This document shows, in pieces, positions 1 through 10,262 of a stretch of DNA of 64,000 nucleotides. The notes below the pieces were generated by a model. That model had not been told where the DNA came from. It did no database searches and saw nothing but the letters and a program-made list of their open reading frames with translations. Position numbers and translations under genes: made by a program. This DNA is from Euborellia annulipes (Eukaryota; Arthropoda; Insecta; Dermaptera; Anisolabididae): the NCBI GenBank assembly GCA_023213315.1, contig JAKCPI010003042.1, forward strand, positions 1 through 64,000. Reading direction: 5' to 3'. Every line of letters starts with the position of its first letter. Position 1 is the stretch's first letter.

Positions 1-180
1 ATACAGTATAAATATTTTCACATATAAATTTTACATCTTGAAAATCGAATGTACCGTACTGTCGGAAACTAAATACATGTCGACACAAAAAATCTGGTGT
101 GATGGCACACAGCTTACAACTTTCGATTACTGAAGGTAAGAGAAAGTTGTGTACTGTGCTTGTCACACTAGATTTTTTTA
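1..180 (-). repeat. R1 element, end with terminal hairpin (cut by window edge)
   Basis: Hairpin at about 86-180 with arms containing atctggtgtgatgg and tgtcacactagat. The flank (gtcggaaactaaatacatgt, cgacac) matches the same flank of the copies at 6955 and 63836 read on the other strand. The R1 family is described at 6955. The rest of this copy lies left of the window. Confidence 0.75.
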
Positions 181-520
181 TTAAAAAATAATCTTAAACT
201 TACAAAGGCCATATTTATATTGAAAAACAATATAAAACTTCATTTCAAAATACAACGTAATGTGGAGCTACTTCATTTAATAGGGCTATCACTAGAAATG
301 TCGGTTAAAAAAAAAAAAAATTAAAGTCCATTTCTTCTTTACTTATATCACTTTAGAAAAAAACTCAAACGAAGTTTTTAGATTCTTTCATTTCTCAATT
401 ATTCTCTTGCCTTTTTTAATTTATTCTTGTTCAAAATAATACGTAGCTTTTATACTCATACTTGTTTGTAATTATTTTTTAAATACAATATTTTAATAAA
501 ATTATTTATTTATTTTTCAG

Positions 521-633
521 ATATTTCTCCGCTATTATGAAGTAAAACATTTTCGGTTCTCCTCTCCAAATAGTTGTGTCTCTTCAAAAGCCAACCTTCG
601 TGTTGGCCTAACACTCAGGCGGAGATCATTTGG
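521..633 (+). other. Exon-like segment with consensus splice sites, no coding content
   Basis: A pyrimidine-rich acceptor (ttatttatttttcag) ends at 520 and a strong donor (GTGAGT) starts at 634. The segment is less AT-rich than its surroundings and has no useful reading frame. It could be a non-coding or UTR exon of a + strand transcript, or chance. Confidence 0.25.
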
Positions 634-1039
634 GTGAGTGAAATTCCATTTTTACTTTATATTTTAAATAATGAATGACCGTCTCATTGAGATTTTTATT
701 CACTATTCTTCTTTTTTGAAACGACACAAAAATCCGGTACGACCAGTCACGTCGGATTTTTACGAAGTGAAATGAATTTGATGGAAAAATATCCCAAAGG
801 ATATTTTTTTCTATTGCTTTTATTACATAACTATTCATTACACAACAAAATACATAAGAAAAAGTCATCACAATTTTCACTACCTGACTCCCCTTTCTTT
901 TATTTAAATAAAATAGAATCACCCACCTTCCACCCTAACGATATTTGGAGAACACTAGGTACTCTCCCCTCTCTTTTTGCAATCACATTAAAATATTCAA
1001 TATAATAATTCCCTCTCTCTTCTTCTTCCTCCCACTTCT

Positions 1040-1266
1040 GACTAATTAGCCAATCACAAGGATTGTATTCTTTGGCGCCTTTAGGCCTGCTTAGAAAAGA
1101 ACACTGAGCTAGCCTAGAGAGCTCAGTAGCGGGGAGGCTTTTGAGTAGAGATTAACATGTGCAACTTTTCGCAAGAAATACCCACGCCACCTCAGTTATA
1201 GTGCAGCCATCATAGCAGATGGCAGGCTCTCTCTCGCTCTCTTCGTTTCTAACAGTTTTAGCCTAG
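1040..1266 (+). promoter_or_regulatory. GC-richer segment, possible promoter and first exon
   Basis: A CCAAT motif (gccaatcacaagg) lies at about 1049, followed by 200 bp of clearly higher GC than the neighbours and a possible donor (AG then GTATTT) at 1267. It lies upstream of the exon-like chain at 3271-6005 and could be its first exon. Composition and position are the only support. Confidence 0.25.
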
Positions 1267-2430
1267 GTATTTCACTTCTATATTGCTAATTATTTATTAA
1301 TTATTCTCATTAATCATTCAATATTTATAATTGATAAAAAATTTCAAGAATTTCTAGATATTTTTTTTTTAAATTTATTAATCACTGCCTCAACTACAAA
1401 CAACACTTATTTTTCGATGTTAGATGACGCCTTTAAGCCCCAGGCCCCTTTCTGAATATTAGTATCGTATCTTATATGAATACATATTGTCGTTATTTTT
1501 CTTTTTTTTTACTCTCCATTTTAATTGATGATTTATTTTCTAAACTAAACTAAAAGATATCAAGTATATAAATGAAATGAATATTTTATATGAATTAGAT
1601 ACGCATTTTATAAAGTATAGCAAAAAATTTTATAAAGTATAGTAAAAAAAATCTTATTTAGTTCTTAGACTTCTTATCCAGACATGTTCACGTAATATAC
1701 ATTAACTCTTTATATAAACTTATACTTTGTTAAATATTGAATCAGTAGTTGAGGACTAGGATATTCTTATTTGAAAGTAAAATTAAAGTTCAGTAATTCT
1801 TTCATCTCGTTTTTGATAAAGCGTTTCTGTAGCTTCTCAAGACCTTGAGGCAACACAAAATCACTTTCATTCAAAATACATGTCCATACATCTTCTATCT
1901 TTATCTTATGTCAAGTTTTTGTCATTATTTAATCCATTTTACAAATTTAATTTTATTAGCTATTTCATATTGAATGAAATCACACATTCACACAGGAATC
2001 TAAATATTACATGAAACAGAAAAATATATTATCGAAGTCGAAAATATTTTATTTTTTATTCTTGAATTAAATCATCATTTGTGATATTTATTTGTTAATG
2101 GGCCAAAGGCCATACTTAACATTATCAAATCCCTTAAATATAAAATTAATGAATAATTATATTTTTAACATAGGCCTACTATTTTTTTTAAAATAATTTT
2201 TTTTCTTAGTTTTTTTTCTCTTTACTTCTCTTATCTCTTTCGAGTCTTAACCTGTCTGAATTCTGTTTGTTTTCTTAAAGAAATTATTTTATAAGCCCCC
2301 TTTACTTTTAGAAAAAGGACATTTTTATAATCATCCTTCTTGCTTCAAGGTGAATTAATGAATGCAAATATTTTTTTTAGCCTTCTTTTTCTCTCCTTTA
2401 TCTTTGGGTCTCATTTCACTTACATTTTAT
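1267..2430. other. AT-rich stretch, nothing recognised
   Basis: I see only AT-rich sequence with short homopolymers. There is no reading frame or repeat match to the rest of the window. Confidence 0.6.
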
Positions 2431-3060
2431 TTAAAAGTACGGTGTGACTAGTTGCACATAATTTTTTAGTCTACATATATTTAATTTGCCAATATACTAT
2501 ATTAGAATTCGAGATGTAATTTTTTTTTTTGTTCCTTTCGTCGTAAACAAAACGAATTACGCTAGGTCTCGTTTTTGGATGACTTCGAGTACTAGTGCTT
2601 TACTGATGTTCTTTTTGAGTTTTGGCCAATTTTCTCGATATTTGCTTTAACGATTTCATTCAATTTTAAATATTTATTATTTGCGGTATACAAAACAAAC
2701 TACGATTGATCTCGCCTTTGGGAAACCACGCACTAGTACTGATGTACTTTTTTAGTTTTTTTAATTTTCTCAAAAATTCGCTATGATTTATTGTATATCA
2801 AATTTTAAATACCAATATGAAATTATCCTAGGTTTCGTCTTTGGGATACTTCGAGTACTATTACTTTACTGAGGTATAATAGTTACTTATTTCCAATTTT
2901 ATCAAAAGAAAAAACCCTCGAGCTCCGACATCCCGGAACTTATTTATTAATATGTCGACACAAAAAATCTGGTGTGACAAACACATTACACAACTTTCAA
3001 TTACCCAAAATAAGCGAAAGTTGTATATTATTATATTATTGTTGTGCGAACAGTCCACCG
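2430..3060 (-). repeat. Degenerate R1 copy with internal tandem repetition
   Basis: Starts with a diverged hairpin half (cggtgtgactag) and ends in the hairpin at about 2951-3035 (cgacacaaaaaatctggtgt). In between, the R1 internal block (cgagtactagtgctttactg and relatives) occurs about three times, near 2575, 2705 and 2830, so part of R1 was tandemly duplicated here. Confidence 0.55.
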
Positions 3061-4129
3061 TGTTATTTATTCATTGCACTTTCTGACTTTTTTTCAATAT
3101 TTTTCTTTTTTGACGGTTATAAAAGCGAAATTAAATAAAAAGTGAATCTATTTGATAGAAGTAAAATGAAAATATTACAATTAGTGTATTATTCCATTCA
3201 AATCTTGCTCTTTGAGCCAGAGGTTTGCTTTTCTCACAATTAAATTTTTTTTTTTTTGTTTATTTTTTAGAAATCGACGAATCGCTTTCGAGAATTGACA
3301 TCATAAAGAGACCATCCTTCATCAGACATCGCGTTACTTCAGCCAGGCAGTCACTACAGCAGATTCCACGAGTGTAGCAGCTACATTTAAAGTCTGTATG
3401 AACATTTACGTGGGCGTAGAGTAAGCAGTTTAGGATTTTTCAAAATTTTATTTGATTTTTCTTATTCCGGCTTAAATATAGAATATTTTTACCTAGGTGC
3501 ATGGATAGGATGTATTAATAATTACAAGCAATTCTACCATTTCAGAGTCCCTTTTAGATAGTTAAAGATTTAAATTCAAGATTTTTAAATTAAAAATTAA
3601 TTAATTTTTAAAACTTCACTTCATTTTTACTTTTTTTATTTAAATTTACATTAAGATAATTTGTCAAATTTTTTTCTAAATTCATTTTTTAATATACTAA
3701 ATTTAACTTTTTAATTTTTTTATTAAAGAATAGGTTTTTATATTTCAGTACCCAATGCAGGTTTCGTTTCTCAAGGTAAAGGGATGGATGAATGTTCAAT
3801 AAGCAAAAGGTATTCTATTATTGGGAATATGTGGTCAGGCGCAGTACTCATTTCATCCCTTTACCCCACGGGGGAGCAACATCAACATATGAGACAATTC
3901 AAGTGTGCATGTATTATTATTTTAACTATTATTATTTAATTCAATTTTAGGTTTTGCGTGTATGTGATTATTAACAAATACTATTTAAGGGGATCTTTTT
4001 CTTTATGTTTAATGTTTAAGAATACACGCAATTCTTAATAGATTATTTAGAAATAGATAGGTTCTATATAGAGGGCGCATAATTAGAAAAGCTCTACGCT
4101 CACGCATTTATATATTAATGGGGTTTTAG

Positions 4130-4927
4130 GCCTTCTATGTCGGGATTCTCTGATGTTCTCTTGGATTGACGTTCAATTGTGAATTGGTTCCTCAATACTG
4201 GCATAGGGTGTTGTTGTTCGTCCCATTTAGGTTTAGGCAGGGCTCCCAGTAGAGGATCATTTCACTTTTGACCGTTGTTCAAGGGAAATAGGAGAATTCC
4301 TCTATCGCATGTTTCTCCCTTTTCGCGCATTTGAGAGAAAGAGTGGCTTCTCTTTCTCCGAGGCTCTTGTCGGTCAGTGCTGAGTTCTGGGCCTTGGTTG
4401 TTTCAGGACAGAATGAGTTAATGTTCAAGATGTTAGGAGTTCGTATAGGTTGTTGTTAGCTTTTAGGGTTCTTTTTTTTCAGCATGCATCTTGAACAACG
4501 TCATTCTGTTTCTGAGATGAGCAATCAAGGGGGATCTTCAGTATTGTGTTGGCCAGGCTTCCTTCCTAACTCGTGAATGATTCTCAGATCAATTATCTCT
4601 GCTCTATTTTAGTTCGCAATTAAACGACATTGATTAGGCAGGTGGGTGGAGATTAATTGATCTGTATTGTGTCTTAGTACATATGTACTGTATGTGTTCC
4701 ATTTCCTCTTTACCTTTCTTTGGGTTTGTGGGCGCGTTTTCACCGTATCGTTTCGAAGTGATATAATGAAGGCTTACCTGCCTTCCGGGAGTGTCCGCGT
4801 TTCGCGATCGTCTCAAGAAAGAAGAGGAACTTCATTTTAGAATTAGATGACCGTCCCGGTCATAGATAGTGGGATTAGGTTAGCTTTTAGGGAAGCCCTC
4901 GTTGAGCCGAAAGAAGCAGTCTACAAA
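4130..4927 (+). other. GC-richer 0.8-kb exon-like block, non-coding
   Basis: Acceptor ggggttttag ends at 4129; donor GTAAGT starts at 4928. This is the longest GC-richer block in the first 15 kb. All frames are interrupted, so it is not a recognisable protein exon. It contains no copy of the repeats found elsewhere in the window, which makes it likely single-copy. Confidence 0.35.
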
Positions 4928-4968
4928 GTAAGTTAAAGAAATTTTCAATATTTCTCTTAAAATATTAC

Positions 4969-5320
4969 TCTTATGAGTTAATTTCTAGTAGCCAATAGCT
5001 TGAAGGTTTACTTTTTTTGTTATTCTGATCTTCGGAATCCAAATAAATATTATATAATATTCATTGGCGAAAAATTTTATTGAGGTCTGGCGACTGTATT
5101 GCACAATATAAACTGATTCGATGTATTTGACTTGGGGGTTTGTTTGTAATTTTTATAGTTTTGTGTATTTTAGGTCTGATGATGATTTTTTGTAAAACCA
5201 AAATTGTTAAATTGTGCAATACAGTCGCTAGACCTCAATAAAATTTTCCGCTATAATATTTATTTTAATTCCGAAGATCAGAATAACAAAAAAATTAAAC
5301 CTTCAAGCTATTGGCTACTA
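4969..5320. mobile_element. Foldback element FB-1 with 12-bp target-site duplication
   Basis: Arms 4986-5109 and 5211-5320 are inverted copies (tagtagccaatagcttgaag against cttcaagctattggctacta). The exact direct repeat ttaaaatattac flanks it at 4957-4968 and 5321-5332. A 17-nt unpaired leader separates the left duplication from the left arm. The spacer ends in ctgatgatgatttt followed by aaaacc, a decayed form of the motif shared by the FB family. TSD length and leader suggest insertion by target-primed reverse transcription. No coding capacity. Confidence 0.75.
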
Positions 5321-5339
5321 TTAAAATATTACGTAGTAT

Positions 5340-5810
5340 CAATGATATAAATTAATCCTTTAATTCTTCTTTTGTTTTAGATGGTTAGGGTGGGAGTGGG
5401 GGCTGAGATCGTCGAGATTCTTCAGGGAATAACCAACTAGAACCTTCGTAAGTAATATTAAATCTAATAATTAAAAAATTGCATAATTTAATAAAAAAAA
5501 TTTTCAGTTCAGTCAGATCTTATTGAAGTTCCAGATTCCAACTCCTTTTTAAAGTATTAAGAAACGATATTTGTTGATGTCGCATTTCGGAGTTCCGGAG
5601 GCTGAGAAAGAAACAAAAGAAAAATGTAGTAAGGTATGGTCTTGGGGTTCTCCGATGTACGAATACTCATTTTATATTATAGAGACTAATTGTATATTTA
5701 TTTCTTCTTTTGTTTTAGATGTTTAGGGGGGGGGGGGGGAGTGGAGGCTGAGATCGGGCAGAATCTTCTAGGCGCACAACTGAATTATTTTGTAAGTAAT
5801 ATTAAGTTTA
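5340..5810 (+). repeat. Tandem duplication of an exon-like unit
   Basis: 5345-5475 and 5683-5815 are related: both have ttcttcttttgttttag, then atg plus a G-rich exon with ggctgagatcg, then gtaagtaatatta. The offset is about 338 bp. Both splice sites are conserved between copies while the exon body has drifted (one copy has a long G run). Confidence 0.7.
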
Positions 5811-6009
5811 ACAATTTAAACTTCTATTTTAATAAAGAAATTCTACTTTTCTCTTTTTTTTTATAGATACTTTTGATTGAAAGAACATTTATTTACATAA
5901 GAAGACTTTTCAAAATCCTTCAATAGAAAGAAATTTTTCTCGCTCAGGATGAGAAGCGAACCTGGGAGCCTATGCACGAGAATAACCTCTTTGAAGATTT
6001 ATCAGGTGT

Positions 6010-6370
6010 GTTATGGTTACGTCTATTTCAATGGTTTCCAAACTTTATGTTACAATAGCTACCTTAAAAATATTTAATCTTATGACGTCTCTTCCCCCAT
6101 TTTATAAACTAATACAAAAACAACAAATTTTCTTGCTGAAAAATGTATATAAAAAAACTTTTTTTTTTCCTTATTTATTATTTTTTATTTATTTATAAAA
6201 CTAGCAATGGTTTGCTGTGTCTAACATTAGCGCCTCCCTAGTTAGTCCCGTCTCCCAGTTTGTGAAAACGCTATTTGCTTAAAACTTTCAAAACTTGTTA
6301 GTTTAAACAAAATGTAAAAATCATAAATTGATATTGTTATTTCCAACACCACTTGTGATTTATAGTCTAA
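6010..6370. other. AT-rich stretch, nothing recognised
   Basis: No repeat match or credible frame; short T and A runs only. Confidence 0.5.
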
Positions 6371-6374
6371 AAAA

Positions 6375-6586
6375 ATAGGCAGTCGGATGATTTTATTTAA
6401 GCCATTTGGATACCAAATGGCTTAAATAGAATGCCTTAGACCCCAAATATATACAGTATTATAAAAATAACGGTTATCGTATAAAGTCTTAAATGGCCTA
6501 AGTTGCCGAAAAGTCTGTGTGCATGTGTGTGTGAGTGTGAGGAGTGTGAATGGGAAAAAAAGTGTGAGTGTTAAAAAAAAAAAAAA
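6375..6586 (+). mobile_element. SINE S1, 5'-truncated copy
   Basis: Begins in the S1 body (ggcagtcggatgatttt), continues through ttgccgaaaagtctgtgtg, the GTGTGAGTG-rich region and an A tail. The tRNA-like head is missing. See 25768 for a full copy. Confidence 0.8.
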
Positions 6587-6589
6587 TTA

Positions 6590-6952
6590 TAAAGTCCGAC
6601 GACGAAAAATTAAATAACTTTGCGTATTATCCGTTTATTTGTAAATATTTAGTTCTCAATCATCACGATCGGAATCATCCTCAGTACAAGCAACAGATGT
6701 TTTGTAAATCGTCACAAACTCCCATCCAATATGAAAAATCAGAAAAGTATTTCAATTATATAATGCATAAAATAATAAAATTTGCATACTTGGAAAGCTT
6801 ATCTGCTTTGTCTTATCGGATGTAAGTTTGTGACGATTTGCAAAACATCTGGTGCTGGTCCTGAGGATGATTTCATCTCAATGGGATCGAAATATTTACA
6901 AATAAACGGATAGTACGCAAAGTTATTTAATTTTTAGCCGGCGGACCTTAAA
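6590..6952. mobile_element. Foldback element FB-2
   Basis: Arms 6591-6735 and 6820-6952 are inverted copies (aaattaaataactttgcgta against tacgcaaagttatttaattt). It lies between the S1 A tail and an R1 copy, so three repeats abut. Each arm carries a variant of the family motif in which GAAACGTC is replaced by GAAATATT (see the ncRNA entry). Confidence 0.8.
6856..6900 (+). ncRNA. Hammerhead-like motif, ATAT variant
   Basis: Right arm of FB-2: CTGAGGA, one T, an 8-bp stem II with wobbles (GATTTCAT with ATGGGATC), GAAA, the palindrome ATAT (in place of ACGT), then T. In the opposite arm (minus strand, about 6639-6690) TTGTA precedes CTGAGGA and TACAA follows the cleavage-site position, a 5-bp stem I, but the GAAA there has decayed. 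So neither arm is intact, and the full layout appears only when the two are compared. Inference only. Confidence 0.35.
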
Positions 6953-7131
6953 AAAAAATCTGGTGTGACTGGCGCACAGCACACAACTTTCTCTTACCTT
7001 CGGTAATCGAAAGTTGTGTTCTGTGCTTGTCACACCAGATTTTTTGTGTCGACATGTATTTAGTTCCCGGCAGTAGGGAATATTTGAATTTAGATGTAAA
7101 ATTTATAAGTATGGGAAAATATTTATATTTT

Positions 7132-7145
7132 GTTACCATGGCAAC
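7132..7145 (+). promoter_or_regulatory. RFX X-box-like site inside R1
   Basis: GTTACCATGGCAAC fits the X-box pattern GTNRCC, AT, RGYAAC bound by RFX factors. The site recurs at the same place in other R1 copies (8464, 37234). Binding is not shown. Confidence 0.45.
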
Positions 7146-7443
7146 CATTTCTCCTATCTTTCCTATGAAGCACAAGAGTAAAGTGTGCTTCAAACAATTT
7201 TGAGGGCAAAACGAGAATATACATTTGAAAGAGCATCTAAAAAATAATTGATTTTTGAATTTTAATCAAAATCGTTAGAGCGAATTTTGAGAAAATCGAA
7301 AAAAACTGAAAAAGTACATCAGTAAAGTACTAGTACTCTTTGGCCGATTTTGATTAAAAGCTTATTTTTCCGGTCCCGGGGGGTGTTTAACTTAAATATA
7401 AAATTTCAGCCTCATAGCTCAATTCCTTCATGCTTAAAATTTG

Positions 7444-7500
7444 ACACACACACACACACACACCCACCCACCCACCCACCCACCCACACACAGACAGACC
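7444..7500 (+). repeat. CA / CCCA / CAGA microsatellite in R1
   Basis: A run of cacaca, then cccaccca units, then cagacaga. The inverted R1 copy has the complementary tract at 8113-8160 with a different length, as expected of an evolving microsatellite. Confidence 0.9.
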
Positions 7501-7642
7501 ATGTCGCGAAAACCACTTTTTTGGATTCAGGGGACCTCAAAACGTGAAGATCCATCAAAATCTCGACATCGAATTTTTGACATGAATCCAATACTTTCTC
7601 TCTATATATATATTACATATATACATAGGTAAGAGAAAGTAA

Positions 7643-7972
7643 AAATTAAAAATTTTAATTTCATTTAAAAATAGATAGACTTTTTTTAAATTTTCCCTTT
7701 CGGTTTCTGAAGCCTAAATTTTATTATTCGTACCGATTTGACTGAAGCGATTTAGGTGGCTGCTGCTATACTCTACTCCCCCCTCCCCCCAGTTAGGTAT
7801 CCTTTGTATTTGTTTATTTGTTGAGTTACCCCGCCCAGTGTAGGAATGCGAATCGCTTGAATTATTCTATTTCTCTCCCTTAATATGTTCAAAGGGACGT
7901 GCTTTGTGATGTTTGGTGGTTTCATAAAGTCAGTGTCTTTGTTTTAAAAGTTTACTATTTCTTTTACTTTTT
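7643..7972. other. Spacer between two inverted R1 copies
   Basis: About 330 bp of moderately GC-rich sequence (C runs near 7780) not repeated elsewhere in the window. No frame recognised. Confidence 0.5.
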
Positions 7973-8480
7973 ACTTTCTCTTACCTATGTATATATGTAA
8001 TATATATATAGAGAGAAAGTATTGGTTTCATGTCAAAAATTCGATGTCGAGATTTTGATGGATCTTCACGTTTTGAGGTCCCCTGAATCCAAAAAAGTGG
8101 TTTTCGCGACATGGTCTGTCTGTCTGTCTGTCTGTGTGTGTGTGTGTGTGTCTGTGTGTGTTCAATTTTAAGCATGAAGGAATTGAGCTATGAGGCTGAA
8201 ATTTTATATTTAAGTTAAACACCCCCCGGGACCGACAAAATAAGCTTTTAATCAAAATCGGCCAAAAAGTACTAGTACTTTACTGATGTACTTTTTCAGT
8301 TTTTTTCGATTTTCTCAAAATTCGCTCTAACGATTTTGATTAAAATTCAAAAATCAATTATTTTTTAGATGATCTTTCAAATGTATATTCTCGTTTTGCC
8401 CTCAAAATTGTTTGAAGCACACTTTACTCTTGTGCTTCATAGGAAAGATAGGAGAAATAAATGGTTGCCATGGTAACCGA
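7973..8480 (-). mobile_element. R1, inverted copy forming a 0.5-kb palindrome with 7130-7642
   Basis: Reads as the reverse complement of 7130-7642 with few differences, including the CAGA tract and X-box. The terminal hairpin is absent here; a separate hairpin lies at 8870. The two copies form a long inverted repeat with a 330-bp spacer. Confidence 0.8.
8464..8477 (+). promoter_or_regulatory. RFX X-box-like site inside R1
   Basis: GTTGCCATGGTAAC, an exact match to the canonical X-box pattern, at the same R1 position as the site at 7132. Confidence 0.5.
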
Positions 8481-8869
8481 ATTTAAATCTTTTTCTTTTT
8501 ATTAGATTAAAAATCAATTATTATTTAAACGCCCATTTTTTTTTTCGGAGAAAACATATCTCTCTCACAAAACTATCTTCTCTCTTTCTACGCGTTTTAA
8601 ACTTTCCACCTAATCTTCGCATTTGACCAATGTTAATTTCCTATGGGGATTTGTATGTTAATTTCAATTCAAAAGGGAGTCCCCTTTGGAACTTTTTACG
8701 CATTTAAAATTTTTTTTTTCCAATTCTTATGAAATTTTGTATTTATTTACGAATCTATATTGTGTATAAAATGTCCAAATATGAGATTAAAATTTTGAAA
8801 AATAACCATAGTTTATTTCAAGCAATCAACATTTAAAATGCAAGTTTGAAACTAAGGTGCTATGGGAAA
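8481..8869. other. AT-rich stretch, nothing recognised
   Basis: No reading frame or repeat match beyond short homopolymers. Confidence 0.5.
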
Positions 8870-8985
8870 CTAAATATATCTCGACACAAAAAATCTGGTG
8901 TGACAGCACAGTGCACAACTTTCTCTTACCGAAGGGTAAGAGAAAGTTGTGTGCTGTGCGCCAGTCACACCAGATTTTTGTTTAT
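8870..8985 (-). repeat. R1 terminal hairpin with symmetric centre
   Basis: Arms as in the other copies, but both sides of the loop read ctttctcttacc / ggtaagagaaag, so the centre is a near-perfect palindrome. In most copies one side reads gattacc instead. Confidence 0.75.
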
Positions 8986-8999
8986 AAAACAAGTAATTA

Positions 9000-10080
9000 T
9001 GATTATGATTAGCAAGTTAAATTTCACATAGCCACTAAGGGAAGGAGTTTAGGAGATTGCATATGTAAACATTTTTTCTTTACTCTATACCGAATTGTTT
9101 GAAATAGTTTCTGGTTTTCAAACATCATTTGTACTGTAAATAAGCTCACAAATATATCGTTGAAGCCATACGAATCTAATTTTTGGAAAAGGAACTTTCG
9201 ATTGGGATATAAATAAAAAATGAAGACCAAACTGACTAGTCATACAAATTCGCATTTCTCTCTCATTCTTACTGAAAAGAATCTCATACAATTTCCTTTA
9301 AAATATTTTTAATTTCTTGGTTTATACAAATATTTGTGATTTGAACTAAACACTAAAGCGTAATATCTTAATTAAAATTGAAAGATCTCAATATCCGTCA
9401 AGAAAATTTAATATAAATTCCTAAAGTCTGGAAAGAAAGAGATAGAGAGCGAATAAAAAAAGAATTCAAGAGAATTTTGTTGATAAGTGATAAAATTATG
9501 TGCTTATATCGAGGGAAACGAATATTTAAATACTCTAAAGATTTATTAAATATTTTACCGCGATTTTATAATTAGTATGGATGCTCAAATTTACATTCCA
9601 CAACCTGACAGGAGAGGATGTGATTAGACCTTTTTTACCATTACTACTATTTCAAATTTTTTGGACCTCTTTCACCACCACTAACTGAGCCTTTTGTCGC
9701 ATTTCTCTGGTGTCGCCTTCCCTACGCAGCCAGGCATTGCGTTTCAAGGCCAATTGATGCCTACTCTCCAGGCGGTCAGACAAAGTACAGGGTGTCCATA
9801 ATTAAACTTGAAGCAGTCTGTAGCAAAAACTATTCAGCAGAATTCCATGAAAATTGGGTAATGGCAAAATGAAATGATGAGAATTTATCGAGAAAAAAAA
9901 AAACAAGTTTCAAAAAAAAAAAAAAAAAAAACTGGAAAAGAGAGAGTGCAAATGAATAAACTTTTAAAGTGAAATGAAATAATTAATTCTTTCATATTTG
10001 TGTAATTTTTGGGGTCGTGGGACCCTCGCCAGGAACAAAGTTCCTCCCGCCTTTTCTTCAACTCCGAATATAAGTTAATA
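9000..10080. other. AT-rich stretch, nothing firm
   Basis: Near 9787 the string tacagggtgtccataatt resembles the terminal repeat of Tc1/mariner-type elements, but no partner end is found. Segment 9690-9790 is GC-richer with no recognised content. A and T homopolymers lie at 9893-9930. Confidence 0.4.
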
Positions 10081-10084
10081 TGAA

Positions 10085-10262
10085 TAATATTTAAAAAAAT
10101 CTGGTGTAACCAGCAAGGTGCATAACTTTCTCTTACCGAAGGGCTGTGCACCAAAATCGTTGGACGGAATTTTGAGAAAATCGAAAAACTAAAAAAGTGC
10201 ATCAGTAAATGTTAGAAGAAAAGAAGTCATCAAGAACTTTCTCTCTATATATTGTAGACTTT
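10085..10262 (+). repeat. R1 copy with internal deletions
   Basis: A hairpin left half (atctggtgtaacc, ctttctcttaccgaa) is joined directly to the internal block (ggaattttgagaaaatcg) and then to a fragment of the right end (actttctctctatatat). Confidence 0.6.

Larger units (their letters stand above)
3271..6005 (+). ncRNA. Candidate spliced non-coding transcript (chain of exon-like segments)
   Basis: Segments bounded by plausible acceptors and donors occur in series on the + strand: 3271-3420 (donor GTAAGC), 3749-3775 (GTAAAG), 4130-4927 (GTAAGT), 5381-5447 (GTAAGT), 5508-5633 (GTATGG), 5719-5791 (GTAAGT) and 5867-6005 (GTGTGT). Acceptors are pyrimidine-rich and end in TAG or CAG. The segments are GC-richer than the intervening DNA. 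None carries a convincing frame: 4130-4927 is full of stops on both strands, and the longest frame there is about 60 codons. An intronic FB element (4969-5320) sits between two of them. This could be a lncRNA or 5' UTR exons of a gene further right. Splicing is inferred from sequence alone; no TSS or polyA site is identified. Confidence 0.35.
6955..7642 (+). mobile_element. R1, near full-length hairpin-ended MITE-like element
   Basis: Left end: a hairpin of about 110 nt (6955-7060), arms containing atctggtgtgac and gtcacaccagat, loop around cttaccttcggtaatcg. The body holds an X-box-like site (7132), a block with aaagtactagtact near 7326, a CA/CAGA microsatellite (7444-7500), a conserved block (ttttggattcaggggacctc) and a right end with a second weaker hairpin (actttctctctatatata ... 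ggtaagagaaagta). Both ends share ctttctcttacc or its complement. Short frames through the body recur between copies only because the DNA is repeated; no transposase is present, so the element is non-autonomous. Transposon class not determined. Confidence 0.8.

Noticed and set aside
4634..4816. 60-codon minus-strand frame in the GC-richer block
   Set aside because: No recognisable domain, and the block looks like a non-coding exon on the other strand.
6590..7060. CRISPR-like or phage-like array from closely spaced repeats
   Set aside because: The repeats are nested eukaryotic elements; spacing is irregular and no cas or phage genes exist.
7350..8255. Recurring short frames (for example DHVAKTTFLDSGDLKT) in several places and on both strands
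   Set aside because: They recur because the R1 repeat recurs; they contain microsatellite and stops and match no protein family.
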